A stretch of 64,000 nt of DNA from Epiperipatus broadwayi (GCA_028023455.1 JAQFVV010012509.1:3220590-3284589); one strand, 5' to 3'. Numbered from the stretch's first letter, positions 24,106 to 36,290 are shown. The notes: a model not told the origin generated them from the sequence alone. Made by a program: numbers and translations.

Positions 24106-24554
24106 AGAGATTAGTCTGGGACATTTTATACTGGATGATAGGTCTCTATTGAATTACATTTAGTTTTGGAGAACTGCTCTACAAATTTGGAGGATTTGAT
24201 AGCAGTGATAAAAAAACAAGATTAATATTTTGCTTACCTTTAAAATATATATATATATTTACTTATATTGATAGAGGAATATACATTTAAATAGAGGTAT
24301 GAAAGCATATTCTTTATTTTAGCAAATACAGTTAATTAATCAAAAATTCTTTTAGATTTTAAAGAAAAAATGAAAAACAATTGCTAATTAAAAAAATAAT
24401 AAAATCCTAATCTAATTACTAGCAAAATAGATTAATGCTTTAAATCTTATTTAAAAATAAATACTGTATACATTTATTGAACAGATAGTATATTTTCAGC
24501 ACTAAAAGTAAATACTATTTAGTTAATTGTTAATTTTTATTAACCATTGTCAAA
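24106..24554. other. No recognisable feature
   Basis: AT-rich, with a TA run at 24246-24259. Confidence 0.5.
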
Positions 24555-24885
24555 CTCACTTCACTCACAACTTTGATACCATCCACTTCAGATAAATACA
24601 ATAATAATTATTACTACTCATTTTCTAAACTAGAGATTATCTCTAGCACAGATATAAACTTTAAACCTCAGTTAAAGATTAATATATCTGATTTCTTAAT
24701 TTTAAATACACACACACATGGAGTAACTCACCTTTCAAATTTCCCATATGCAATACCTTTATAGATACAATAAATAACCTCCATACTTCTCCATTCTTTT
24801 TAAATTCATATAAATAAAGATACAATAAAAGACAAATGCCCCCCAAGATGGATTTCCTACTGAACCAGCACTCCTTTAGTTAATA
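24555..24885 (-). repeat. Hammerhead-bearing interspersed repeat, copy a
   Basis: Read on the minus strand, a degenerate hammerhead region (GTGCTGGTTCAGTAG, GAAATCCATC, TTGGGGGG; 24838-24881) precedes an AT-rich body with 'tagagataatctctagttta' and 'aataattattattgtattta'. The body matches parts of 33365-33960 and 32090-32175. The CUGAUGA box is mutated here, but GAAA and the TTGG strand remain. It looks like one member of a short non-autonomous family with a ribozyme at one end. Confidence 0.5.
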
Positions 24886-25479
24886 TATATATATAGACTA
24901 TAATTTTATAAAGTTTGGAAAATTTCCAGATATGCTAAACATATGAATGCTGCAAAGTATTTATACTGACTCATTATTAAGGAAGTAGCTGGGATTACTA
25001 TAAAAATAAAAAAATGGAATCAATTCCATACTGTCAGAGGGGAGACATATTAAAAGAATTATTATTATTATCATCAATTTCAGTAATCTGATTTTCTATT
25101 TTATGTGAATGAATTGTTGGAACATCACTATCATATTATAATAGGGTTTCCAGTATATCATTAGGATCTATCTATATTTTTTCATCTAAAAAATTTTTAA
25201 ATTATATATGTGTATTATTATTTCTTTGTTCCCTCATTCCTACAATTTTCTCTTGACAAATTATGGCATTACATTATCTTATCCTTAATTTTTAAACAGC
25301 CTCTAATTTTAGTTGACATTATTCTTGCAAATATGAAATGTCAAATATTTTACATTAAAAATAACAATTACAAAATTTAATATTAAAACATTTTCATTTG
25401 ATGTCCTTAATACAGAGCAAGTAACTATATTTATGTCTCATATTTGACAATAGATTCATTTTCAAAATTTTAGCAATTC
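24886..25479. other. No recognisable feature
   Basis: AT-rich. No coding similarity or paired repeats seen. Confidence 0.5.
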
Positions 25480-25685
25480 ATTAGACTAGAGATTACCCAC
25501 TTAATAAATATTTCTGTGGTGTAAATTTTCACTTCCCAACTCTCTTGCAAGGTAGGTACTGGTTTCTATCCATTTTTAACATCTTGTAGAGGTGTGTAGT
25601 CATAAACATATGACAAAAACGTAAAAAAGATATATCCTTAAGATGCACATTTCAGGCAGAACCAGCACTCATCGGTTGGATCAGA
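25480..25685 (-). repeat. Hammerhead-bearing interspersed repeat, copy b
   Basis: The minus strand has ATCCAA, CCGATGA, GTGCTGGTTCTGCCT, GAAATGTGCATC, TTAAGGAT (25632-25682). CCGATGA differs from CUGAUGA by one base, and ATCC/GGAT can close stem I. The adjoining body includes 'ctctagtctaatgaatt', as in the other copies. It abuts the decayed RTE copy that starts near 25718. Confidence 0.5.
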
Positions 25686-25717
25686 TCACAATTTCTTATA
25701 TATATCTTTATAATTGT

Positions 25718-28410
25718 CCAGGAGGCTGTAAAGTCACCAGCCAAGGCTTGAGTTGGTGGCCAAAGAATCCCATGATTGCAGACCTAGCCTGCCATTTGAT
25801 GATGATCTTTTATTTAGGTACTTACAACTGCAGATCACTTTCAAGCGAAGGAAGATTGCAAGAAATGGAAAAACAATGTTATATTGAATGGAACATTGTT
25901 GGATTAGAAGAAACCATAGAAATGATTTAAAAACTGGCCATATACTGTATTTGAAAGGCCCAAATATTGAAAGTACAAATGGACTAGGATTCATTATAAA
26001 TAAAAAGTGTAAGAACATTGTGGAGATTAATGGTGTGTCAGATAGAGTAGCAAGATTAGTTATTCAAATTAATAGCAGATAACAAATGCAGATAATTCAG
26101 GTTTATGCCCCAATAACAAGTTCACATAGTAATGAAGCAGTAGAGAATTTTTATATGGTTATACGAAGGCTTTTGATCAGACCAAATAACATTTTTAAAT
26201 TGTTATGGAAAGCATTTTAATGCTAGAATTTGTAAACAATTGAAAGATGAAAGTGTTGTGGGTAAATTTGATTATGGTGATAGAAATGAGAGAAAGTAGA
26301 CTTGTAGAGTTTGCAGAAAAAAAAATCTTTATATTATGAATTCTTTTTTTGAGAAAAATATTAAATGGAAATGGACATGGAAGGATCCAAATGACAGTAC
26401 AGCAGAATTGGATTACATTTTCAATAACAGAAAATGCATATTTCAATATTGTAATGTTCTTAATAAATTCAATACAGAAAGTGATCATCGATTAGTGAGA
26501 TGTAAGATATATGTTAATACAAAACCAGAGATACAAAAATTAAGAAAAACAATATTCGGTTGATATTCATAATCTTCAGAAACATTCTAATGAATTTACA
26601 TTAGAACTTGCAACTCGTTTTCAAATATTAACAGATTTGAACATGATTCAGATTTGAATGAAATCAATAGGAAAATAAAAACTAAGATAGTTGGTAGAAA
26701 TGAGCAGCAATTGACCAGTAAAATTTCTATCTAGACTAGAGAATTTATGAAAAAAAAGAGTTGTTAATGATCTAAGAAAGTGTATAATTGTAAATTAGTA
26801 AGGAAAACTATAAAAGAGATTAAAAGTCTCATGAGTGTAAAACAACATTTTGGTACTGGTAGAACTTATTTCTGCAGTAAGAAAAAAGATGGAACTATTA
26901 TTAAAAATAGAGATGACATCATGAAATGTGTAGAAGAGTTATACCAAGAATTATATAATAATAAAGAACAAGGAAAAGTATCTCCTACAACTATTATATC
27001 TTCTGAATTGCCCAGGATTTTAAATGAAGAAGTGAGACATGCAATTAAATTTATAAAGAAGGGAAAAGCTCCAGATACTGATGGAATTATAATCGATATC
27101 TTAAAAGAAACAATTGAAGTAGTAGAAATTTTTTTAGCAAAGTTATATAACAAAAGTTTACACAATAAAGATGTACCACATGATTGGAATAATGCAGTAT
27201 TAATATTTAAAAAGGGTGATACAAAATAGAAATTACAGACCTATCAGTCTTTTATCAGGCTTAAATAAAATTTTTATGAAGATAATTACAATTCGTCTAC
27301 AAAGAACTTCGGATTTCAACCAACCAAAAGAACAAACTAAATTTAGAAGTTGTTTTAATATAGTGGATCATATTCAAATATTGAGAGAAGTTATAGATCA
27401 TATCCAAATATTGAGAGAAGTTATAGAAAGGACCAATGAATATGAAATGCCATTATGCTTTGGATTATCAATTCATAGACTAGGGATACTGTCATATTCT
27501 AAAGAATATTTATAAAAATGCAATAGCAACAATTAGATTACATAATGATACTAGAAAGATTAATATGGAGAAGGCTGTATGACAGGGTGATTCCATATCT
27601 CCAAAATTTTTTACAGCAGTGCTGCAAAAAGTATTTTGTGGATTAAAATGGGAAGCTAAAGGAATGAAAGTAAATGGAGATTATTTAAATCATTTAGATT
27701 TTGCAGATAATGTAATTGTTTTTGCAATTAATGCTTCAGGAAATGTTGCAAATATTATCAGATAAAAATAAGAAAGTAGGACTAAATGTAAACATTAAAA
27801 AGATTAAAGTAATGTTCAATGAATTTTCTCAAAAGATGAAAATAAAGATCAATAATCATAAGTTAGAAGTTAGCAACTGCAAATACCTTGGTCAGATTAT
27901 TACTACAGATTGAAGCATAATGGATGAAATTAATCATAGTATTAAACTTGCCTGGAGTGCTTTTGGTAGAAATAACAATGTGTTTGAAAAGAAACGTTTT
28001 TAATAAGTGTAGTTCTTAATTATGGATCTGACACTTGAACACTTAATAGAAGAGCAATATAGAAACTTCAGACCACTGACAGAAGGATGGAGAGATGCAC
28101 GTTAGGAATAACAAAAGATCAAAAATGAAATACATGGGTAAGAGAACAAACAGGTTACTGACATTGAAAGAATTAAGAGATTGAAGGGGAGTTGGACTGG
28201 ACATATTGCTAGAAGATATGATAATAGACTGACAGTTGAAACCTTAACCTGGATTCCAAGAGATTTTAAAAGACCTAGAATGAGATCACATGTGAGATAG
28301 ATGGATGAAATAAGGAAATGTGTGGGGGTGATGTGGAGAAGGGAGGCTAGAGATTAGAAATGATGGATTGAACTTGGGAGATGTTTATCCTGCAGTGGAT
28401 TGATAATGAC
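25718..28410 (+). mobile_element. RTE-type LINE, copy A, decayed
   Basis: Follows copy B (39748-42946) from its GGCKVT..G..WWPK start to its 3' end, with many frameshifts and stops. Endonuclease landmarks: TYNCRSLSSEGRLQEME near 25825, GVSDRVARLVIQINSR near 26030, TAELDYIFNN near 26400, SDHRLVRCK near 26480. RT landmarks: NYRPISLLSGLNK at about 27230, QGDSISPKFFTAVL at about 27590, and LDFADN at about 27697, where copy B has FADD. A 30-bp direct duplication (DHIQILREVI twice) sits at 27365-27424. The 5' UTR is missing. It cannot encode active protein. Confidence 0.85.
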
Positions 28411-28758
28411 TGAAAATGATGATTACAAACTTAAAATGATTTGATTTTACAGATAGATATTCTTTCTTAGGACTTCTAAAAATAAGTAAAAAAAACCCAA
28501 GCAACTAAATTTTTGCATTAAAATAAAGTAAAATTTAACTCCATCATATCTAAAAAAAATAGCTACTATGAACTTATAATAGTTTTCAAAGGTCTTTTAT
28601 TCTTTTATTAATTAACATTTGGGTTACATTTTCTCCTTTCGTTGCATTGAATTACATTTGAATTTAGTTACATTATCATATTATATAGTATATACAAGCG
28701 CTTTAAAATGTTGGGCGAAGAAGCTGTCAATGGCAAACAATCAAAATAAATCAATGTA
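28411..28758. other. No recognisable feature
   Basis: Spacer between the RTE copy A tail and the PLE-linked ribozyme-like motif. AT-rich, nothing seen. Confidence 0.5.
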
Positions 28759-28799
28759 GGCTAAGCGCTTTCAAGGTGTTATCCCTCATAATCATAGTC
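28759..28799 (-). ncRNA. PLE-linked hammerhead-like motif, AGCGCT type
   Basis: The minus strand reads GACT, ATGATTAT, GAGG, loop, CCTT, GAAAGCGCTT, AGCC. GAGG/CCTT forms stem II with one wobble. GACT/AGCC pairs at three of four positions as stem I. AGCGCT is self-complementary. It sits about 70 bp downstream of the GIY-YIG stop at 28869, the same relative place as in the PLE copy ending at 48586. The core ATGATTAT is close to ATGAATAT in the other copies and is not the canonical CUGANGA. Confidence 0.5.
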
Positions 28800-28868
28800 A
28801 AAGTAGATTTTAAATCATTGTTGTGATAATGCTAAATGGTAATATATGCAAATGCATATGGAAATTAA

Positions 28869-29438
28869 TCAACTTATCCATTTTCTGGAGATAGCAAAGT
28901 ATGTATCGCGCCTATTAATAGCGTTATTCTGACTGATGATAAAATATGCTTCTTTTATCTTCCTTTTGCAATCATTAGTTTCAGTGCACACAATTTTGGG
29001 GTTGGAAGGTTCAAACCTATGACCGGCCTGCTTCTCATGTTCGAGAAATATTGAAATGTCGTTCTTTTGTGCTTGTCTATATGTATACATGTGCTGAACA
29101 GCTCTATTATTGACAGTGACCTTGGTTTCCCCATAGTATGTGGCACTGCATCCAGCCTGGGGGCATGAAATGCTATATACAACCTGGGGCGTTTGGGGCA
29201 ATTTTGTCCTTTGCCTTATTGATAAGTCTGTTTGTATTGGGGTGTATGCGAAAGCCAATTTTAAATTCATTATAGTTTTTATATGCTGTTTAGATATTCT
29301 GGGGATATAAGGGAGGGTGATTTGAGGTTTATCTTTACTAGTATTGTTAGTTGTTAATTTTTTATAAAATTGATCAATCTTCTTGGTAGTAATATAAAGA
29401 GAGAAAACATTAGGGTTAAGAGTGATCATTTTTATCAA
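28869..29438 (-). pseudogene. Penelope-like element C-terminus: RT end and GIY-YIG nuclease, open frame
   Basis: An uninterrupted 189-codon frame. It begins in the linker after the RT (PQITLPYIPRISKQHIKTIM), then the GIY-YIG domain: VVYSISCPQAGCSATYYGET (residues about 86-105), VNNRAVQHMYTYRQAQKN, SIFLEHEKQAGHRFEPSNPK, DCKRKIKEAYFI, and a terminal NAINRRDTYFAISRKW. The ordered Cys residues and YYGET are the family signature. The domain nicks DNA to prime reverse transcription. The RT proper is missing upstream, where an unrelated LINE fragment follows, so this is a 5'-truncated copy. The intact frame suggests a fairly recent insertion. Confidence 0.85.
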
Positions 29439-29579
29439 GCCCCCTCCCCCTTAAATCATGGTGAAAATTGTCATTATTTATAACTCTTATCTTGTTATAA
29501 ACTTGACTATTGTTTCATTAATGACCATGTTTCAATGTAGTTTTTATTATCTGTTACCTTTTTATCTCTTTGCTTTGTA

Positions 29580-31700
29580 GATTCTAATTTATTGATAAAT
29601 GCATTAGTGTGCCTTCTGTAGTTTTCATTATAAAAATATGTGCACCTTATATACCACAATGCATAAAGAATGAATGTGGCTGCCCGTATTTTTGCAAAAT
29701 AACCTACATTAAAAAATTAAAAAATGTCACTAACTTTATGGTTTGGTTTCTGAAGAAGTTTGATATCATCAAACGAAATTTTTCAGAAACAGATCAATCA
29801 AAAAAATTATGTTGTTTTTGAGTTTCTTTTTCTCTATGGCATAAATTGCATATTTCATCTATGTTCTGAATATATCTTTTATGTTTAATGAAATACTTTG
29901 TGGGGAGTGCTTCTAGGTTAAGTTTTAATGGGAAATTCAAGTATTTTGGTTCAAGTGACCAATGTTTGAATCTTTTACAAAGTTAATGTTAGTCGGCAGT
30001 TAGAATGGTTTCATCCCATTATAATAGCTGAGGAAAAATTAATTTATGACTTCCCAATATTGAAATTTACTACATGGTGAAATTAATATATATTAAGACT
30101 AAAACCTTAAGGCTATGCACCTGGATGTAACAGCAGGGACAAATGAAATTTAAACTTTTTATTGCAACAAAAGTTCTTCAAGTAACTTCCCTAATGTGGA
30201 GGTGGCTTACAGTGGGAGTAATGGTTATAATTATTGTTTAGATATGGTAATCTTATTGTAGATAATGAAATAATGTTTAATGCTTTTTTTTTTCCATATG
30301 TCATAGCATCGGCCGGGAGGCGAACCCACAACAAGCAACATCTGCAACCAACTGCTTGCTTGCAAGGTAGCTGTGCTGACCTTTTGGCTAACAATGCTAG
30401 ACTATTTAGCGAATGCAAATCTAATCCATAGTGCGATTAAGTGATTTATTAATCTCTCTAAAAAAATTTCCCCCCATAATAATTTTCTACAAAGGAAGTA
30501 AATGTGATTATTGAATTTTTTTGTAAATAAAATGATACAGCTATAATATGTAATTCTGGTAATAATTAGTAAGTTGATTAGTAAAACTTTGGCATATAAA
30601 GAGAGATATGCCTTTGCTAGTGCATTCATTATATTTTTTATTTCATTATTGAGATTGTTTTATATTGTTGTTCTCATATGTGTGTCTTAAGTAAAAAGGA
30701 AACCTTAGAAAAGCAGGCTTTCCCTTGAAATGATTGTTGTAATAAATATCTTTGTATACTTGCCATGCACACAACTTTTCCACGTTAAGTTAGTTTATAT
30801 TTTTATGTATAGTCATCCAGTATGTTTTGTAATTTAGGAATTTGTTTTTTAGAGTGTAAAAAAAACAGAAATGTTATTCTTATATGTGATAAACTTTACG
30901 TCTGTTTGTAACTCTGGGATAAATAAACCATCTATTTCTTTTTCTATTGTTTTAAGTTATGAGTTAATGTAAATTATAAATAATAATGAATTGATTGATG
31001 AGCCTTGTGGGATTGAATAATTAAGTGAGATTAAAAGTGCATTGCCATTTAATGTTATATGTATTTCCCCGTTTAATATTAGATTCATCAGTACATAAAA
31101 ATATTTTTTTGGTATGTTGGTTTCCTGCAGTGTATTTAACAGATTTTCAATTGCTATCATATCGAAAGCTGCCTGAATATGTAGTTGGACTACCAAAACT
31201 GCATTTTTCCTCTTTCTAACTGAATCTATAACTATTCTAAATAGGAAAGCTGCTTGGTTCCTAGAGTATTTGAAATTGTTGGTCATGATATAATACTGAT
31301 TCAATTACTTTAATGCCTAATGGGCTCATAGATATCGGTCTTATGTTAATTTTTCTTTTCTTTTTTGAAAAGGCACAAGCGATATTGAATGTAAGCCATG
31401 AACTTCATATATGGATTCTGATAAGTAATTGGCCATATTTGCCATTAATTTTCCTGTGAAGTTTTAATAATCAATAGATGTAGATTGTAATGTTTATCAA
31501 ACCCTTATCCAATGCTATATTATCCAAATATCTTCAGAATACTTTCCAGCTTATAAATTTCATCAAAGAGCTTTTTTGAATTTTTTTAGAGATCCGATGC
31601 ACCTTTCCTCTAGCAACTATTTTTATTTCTGTTATATTGTCAAGCATTTAATTGCATAGTAATATAGATCTGAAACTGGTTGTTTCTATATTTGGTGACT
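29580..31700 (-). pseudogene. L1/Tx1-like LINE fragment, decayed, with nested SINE
   Basis: The minus strand, read from 31700 down, shows RPISMSPLGIKVIESVL, YSRNQAAFLFRIVIDSVR and VVQLHIQAAFDMIAIENLL (first catalytic Asp region). Then come IPQGSSINSLLFIIYINS (31000-30960), SCIILFTKKFNNHIYFLCRK with LLWG (30540-30480), and a C-terminal knuckle-like CNLCHREKETQKQHNFFD near 29840. The last resembles the Cys/His motif ending many L1/Tx1-like proteins. Frameshifts separate the blocks, and a SINE interrupts at 30294-30398. The clade is assigned from general motif style only. Confidence 0.65.
30294..30398 (-). mobile_element. tRNA-derived SINE, copy b
   Basis: The minus strand begins AGCATTGTTAGCC and ends CGGCCGATGCT before 'atgacatatgg' and an A run. 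AGCATTG and CGATGCT can form a full 7-bp acceptor stem with one wobble. The GTGGGTTCGCCTCCCGG block is the B box and T arm. The region between has a long variable-arm-like insert, as in class II tRNAs. It interrupts the L1/Tx1-like LINE. No clear target duplication is visible. Confidence 0.75.
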
Positions 31701-32678
31701 ATCTTCTGGCATCTAATAATTACTCAAGTTTATACTGGATAAAACAGTTTGTTAATGAATTAGCAATGTGTAAGCTAAGATTATATAATGTATTATTGAA
31801 TTTGTACCAATTCTGATCAAAAAATAAAGCTGCCTAAAATTATAAAAAACTAAGATACCATAATATATAGAAACTCAATTTGGGCTGGCAGCTTGATATA
31901 AAAAAGGGTAAAAAATAGTTGTTAGAGGAAAAGTTCATTAGATCCAAAATATTGAAGTGCACACATCAAAAAAAAATTACTCACTGATAAAAGCTATCTA
32001 GTATAAAAGTAGGGAGAAAAGAATTTAAAAATGAATTAGCAATGTAATAAGCTAAGATCATTATTAGTCATATGATATAATAACCTCATTCATTCATTTA
32101 ATATTCCTTTTTATATAAATGCATTAATAATTATTACTAATCCTTTGTTAGACTAGAGATTATTAGACGTTATAGTCTGCCACATATTTCAATTTAGACA
32201 ATCTATCAAGTGGATGACGACACAAAAAAGAAATTTAAAAAAAAAACAACTAATTTATAACAATTAAATTGCATGTTTTTAATAATAATTTAAGTCAGGA
32301 AGTATATTTATCAGGTAAATCAGTATAATAAATAATTCATAAAAAAGTAATTGGTGGCAATAAGTATGTGATTAAAAGCAATCCTTAAAAAATTAGAAGC
32401 AAAGTAAGAAGCCAAATACAAAACATATAATTTTATTTCATATTTTGCATTGAAAGTAATTTATATCAATAAGTGTATTAATCAGGAAAGCAATACAAAA
32501 AACAATCCATAAGTAATAGACAGCAATGAGTATATTGAATGAAAATAATAAAAAGCAAACCATAAAAAATAAAATGCAGATATGGGTGGAAATATTTCCT
32601 ATTTTACAATGAACTAGAAAGCAAATTCTTATATTTAAATCAGAATAAAAAACTCATTACCACAACTATCTTAACAAA
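31701..32678. other. Mostly featureless; body fragment of the hammerhead-bearing repeat at 32090-32175
   Basis: 'aatgcattaataattattac' and 'gttagactagagattatta' match the body of the repeat copies at 24555-24885 and 33365-33960. The rest is AT-rich with no coding similarity. Confidence 0.45.
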
Positions 32679-32882
32679 TTGACAGATATCTTTTGTTATG
32701 GACGGTGTAAAACTGGAGTACATTCTCCATTAGTTTTTCTTTTTATATCCTGTATCATAGAGCTGCATCGTCATAAAACTCCATACAAATGCAGCTTTCA
32801 AAAGATTGTGCTGAAGCAAAATGCCAATTCATGGCATTGTCACAACTTCTGTTATTATAGTGAAATCCAGAATGTATTGTGA
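32679..32882 (+). pseudogene. Possible degenerate C2H2 zinc-finger fragment
   Basis: A 67-codon open frame contains FCYGRCK, LHRHKTPYKCSF, QKIVLKQNANSWHCHN. The segment H.H(K)TPYKC followed by K..L...AN..HCH resembles the linker plus second finger of a C2H2 array (H...H-TGEKPYKC..C.K.F...L..H...H). The second Cys of the finger is missing. A chance match in AT-rich DNA remains possible, although local GC is higher than its surroundings. If real it is a dead scrap of a zinc-finger gene. Confidence 0.3.
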
Positions 32883-33364
32883 AACATGAATCAACTGCCT
32901 AGATTTTTATCTTCTTACATTTGGTGAAATGTACAATGACACTTTTTTTACTCATAAATATTTTGATGTTTTAATATCATTTCACAGGTGAAGTTTCTTT
33001 TGCTTATCTCCCCAAAATTAGAAGGTAAAAAATTTAAAACCACCTTAATAACAATTTCATTTCATTTTGATAATTACAGTTGCAAGATGTTTTACCATCA
33101 TTAAAACTAATACAGATCTTTTTTATTATTATTTTGCAATAATTTTTTGAATGAAGTAAATTATTTTCAATGCAAAATATAAAATAGGACTTCCTTTTAG
33201 ATTTGGCCCTGTATCTGCATTTAATTTCTTGTAAAATGCTTTTTCTATTGCTTTTATTCATCATACTTATTGCTAGCAATTACTTTCTTATGGATTAGTC
33301 TTTTCATTGGATTTTCCTGGATGAAGCAATCTGGCAGGTAGATCATATATTACAACAGCATTAA
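32883..33364. other. No recognisable feature
   Basis: AT-rich; the minus-strand open frame at 33034-33279 is Lys/Asn/Ile-rich without motifs. Confidence 0.45.
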
Positions 33365-33960
33365 TCATTGTAATTCATTTTTAGCCCAGATGTAAACTTT
33401 AATTTTAATTAAAGACGAATATATCTCATTAAAGACAATCACATACTATCATTAATTTAATCCCCTCACCCTTACCCATAAATAATATCTTAAAATGTAC
33501 ATCTATGTTAACATATACATTTCAAACACATGAATAAAGATATCAGAAAAAAAGCAAATGACCTCCCCCCCTCGCAAATGCATTTCTAACTGAACCAATA
33601 CTTTTCTGTATATCATAAATATATTTAAAATTATTTTACTACACACACTTCAAACATGAGTAAACAAACAACTCCCAAAATGTATTTTGACTGAACCAGC
33701 AATCATTTGATCTAGGTCACAACTCATTATCTTTGTTTAATATTTATTAATATCAAATTTCTTGCACACACTTACTTGTTAATATTTTCTTCAGATAAAT
33801 ACATTAATAATAATTATTTTTCATTTATTAGGCTAAAAATAATATCATTCAATTTATATAATCATATCCTGTCATTAATTTCAAACTTCACTACCATTTA
33901 ATCCTATATGTAATAATATAATTAAAGCTTCTATTTCATCACACTATACTTTTTGAGATG
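33365..33960 (-). repeat. Hammerhead-bearing interspersed repeat, copies c-e
   Basis: Copy c (33365-33615) has, on the minus strand, TATTGGTTCAGTTAG, GAAATGCATT, TGCGAGGGG at 33572-33612. Copy d (33625-33725) has GATTGCTGGTTCAGTC, AAAATACATT, TTGGG at 33674-33716. A body-only copy e spans 33780-33960. Shared body strings include 'cacttcaaacatgagtaaa' / 'catttcaaacacatgaataa' and 'tattattaatg'-type AT blocks. The ribozyme cores are eroded in c and d. The tight clustering suggests nested or tandem copies. Confidence 0.5.
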
Positions 33961-34241
33961 TCTTTATTCATATATTTGAATGTTTCATAAAATAAGTTTT
34001 AAGTATATCTAAATTAAAACACATGGGAAGGGGGGGGGGTAAATTAATAAAACCATGTGATATTATTTAATAAAAATAGATATATTAATCTTGAAGCTTA
34101 TATCTAGGTTAAAAAATATAATAATCTCTAGCATAATAGATGATTATTAATATATTTATCTAAAAAGGATATTAAGTGAATGTAAAAAGTGTCATTTCTA
34201 GATTAAGTCTAGTAATTTATTTTTTTAATGGATAAAACCTA

Positions 34242-34287
34242 GACCAATTGAAGAGTGCTGCTTCCTGCAGTAATGCATCTTGGGAAT
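34242..34287 (+). ncRNA. Relic hammerhead-like motif, plus strand
   Basis: Order: CCAA, TTGAAGA, GTGCTG...TGCAGTA, ATGCATC, TTGGGAATC. CCAA/TTGG closes stem I, CTGC/GCAG pairs in stem II, and ATGCAT is the palindromic stem III of the same family as 24555-24885. The C3 position is T and the GAA before ATGCAT is deleted, so it should be inactive. It shows what a less eroded stem II of this family looks like. Confidence 0.45.
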
Positions 34288-35020
34288 CATTTATTTTTTT
34301 CAAATGTCTATTTACTTTTGAAACATGCAGTCAAATAGAAGTTTCAAGTATTTATTTGTATTATGATTATGATAAATAAAAACTTTAGCAAGCTTTATTT
34401 ATTCTAATTGGAAAAAAAAAAACATGATATCTTTTTACACTTTAAGAATGGGGGAAAAGGAGCAAATAGTGACTTAAGACAATAAAATTCCTTAATTTTA
34501 CATTTGAAATAACTTTGACATAAAAATCAATTTTGTTGAAATAATTGTAACACTCAAAGATTATCCCCTGACTTTTAAATTGATAAATATAGCAGCAACA
34601 CTAAAAGGTGTGTTGTGCTCAAAGAAGCTATAAGATATGTGAATTGATTCATACTCTCAGGTTAATAATCAGCCAAATTAAAACTTGAATATTTTTCTTT
34701 CCAATTCTAGTTGATAAAACACTGGCTTTTTTTGAATATTAATTACTTTGCATTAGTTTTAATAGAATAAACTTTCAAAATATTTCAAACATTATGTAGA
34801 TCATCCTTTAAAAGGTAAGAATAGCACCATCACCAAAATACAGTTAAACTGTAACATACTTAGATCAATATACACTATTTCAATTATATGCTAGCCCAAA
34901 AAGATAAATACATTAAAATTCACAATTTTTACAATAAGGCAGCAGCATTTTTTCATCTCTGATGCAATAGCATTTATTAATAATATTTTTTCAGCTTACT
35001 CCCTTTTATTATCTTTTTTC
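34288..35020. other. No recognisable feature
   Basis: AT-rich; nothing coding or repetitive seen. Confidence 0.5.
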
Positions 35021-35113
35021 TCATGTGTCATAGCATTAGCCGGGAAGCGAATCCGCTAACCCAGGACAACTGCTTGAAAAGCAGCCATCGTTGACCTCTC
35101 AATCACCAATGCC
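35021..35113 (-). mobile_element. tRNA-derived SINE, copy c, diverged
   Basis: The plus strand reads 'gtcatagcattagccgggaa', 'gcgaatccgctaaccc', 'tgcttgaaaagcagcc', 'gttgacctctcaatcacc'. These are the reverse complements of the 3' end, B box, anticodon-like loop and A box of the other copies. The middle differs most. No target duplication is clear. Confidence 0.65.
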
Positions 35114-36290
35114 TGACACTTTCCCAAATTAAATTTAATGTGCATTGTGTTTTGCATAATAAAACATATTCTAAGTGTAAAACTAAAAGTTTTACAAATT
35201 TAATAAAATTAATAAAATATCTTTCTTAAATGATAAAAATTAATGATTTAGCGGTGTGGAAAAAAAAAAAAAATTGAAAATTGTTCTATATATGATTAAA
35301 GCTGAACATTTGAAGAGTTTAAATGAGAATTTTAAATAGATTATGGCAGATAAGGGGTGACTGATTCTGAAGTCAATATGGAATTAAACATCAAAACAAC
35401 TAGAAAGGCCATAGTTTGCTGATAACAACATTGCAAAAAAAAAAAAATTACAGAAGAAAAAGAATATCACATTCCGAATTTGATATTTCACAATTCAGTT
35501 TGTTTACAAAACAAGAAATTCAATATAGTAAGTTTATTATTTTTATTTTTTGAGCAAATGCGAATGAATGAACATATACAATATATATGTAAATAGTCTC
35601 CATTAATACTTTTATTTTTACTTATACTATAGCTTTAATTTATATATGCATACTATACACATAGAATAGTCTTTTTTATATATATTGCACAAGCATGTGG
35701 TGAAAATTACTGTGCCCGTGCAGTTCAGTATTTTATTGTAATCAAAGGTTATCAACAAAATTTGAACTAATATATGTGCTATCTGAAAATATAAGAAGAG
35801 CTTGGAACAAAATACAGAGGATATCATAATTCTATTGTACTATAAATCTTTAGATGCCAGGAAAAAAAACCTATTTTTTGCTTTTAATAGATTCAAACAT
35901 CACATCTTGATGTCTATTTCATAATCATATAGTGTGTCATAAAAATGAAAGTTTGAATTAGTATATATTTCTATTTAACATCAGTTTCATTTCATATGCC
36001 CCAATTTTCCATAAGGAGTACAATGCTTTTTCTCATATCACCAATGGAAGTTATATAAGAATAAAACAAAAACTAATAAGTTGAATCTTCTTAGTCTTTT
36101 ATCTCCTTTTAACTCATTGATCACATCTTGATACAAGCTGCTAAATATCAAACAATGTATATATTTATATAGTATATATTAATTATTTATATAGATTACA
36201 GAAAGTATTCAAAAATAATGTTATGGATTTGGAAACGGAAATGAAAATGTGCAAATATCAAGAAATATAAGTATATTCATTTATCCAAAG
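35114..36290. other. No recognisable feature
   Basis: AT-rich with A runs; no coding similarity. Confidence 0.5.

Noticed and set aside
29744-29790. CTGAAGA, a 7-bp hairpin (GTTTGAT/ATCAAAC) and GAAA on the plus strand, resembling a hammerhead
   Set aside because: It lies antisense to the C-terminal coding part of the L1/Tx1-like LINE, stem III would be A-TTTT-T, and stem I needs a bulge. Probably chance, although the hairpin is striking.
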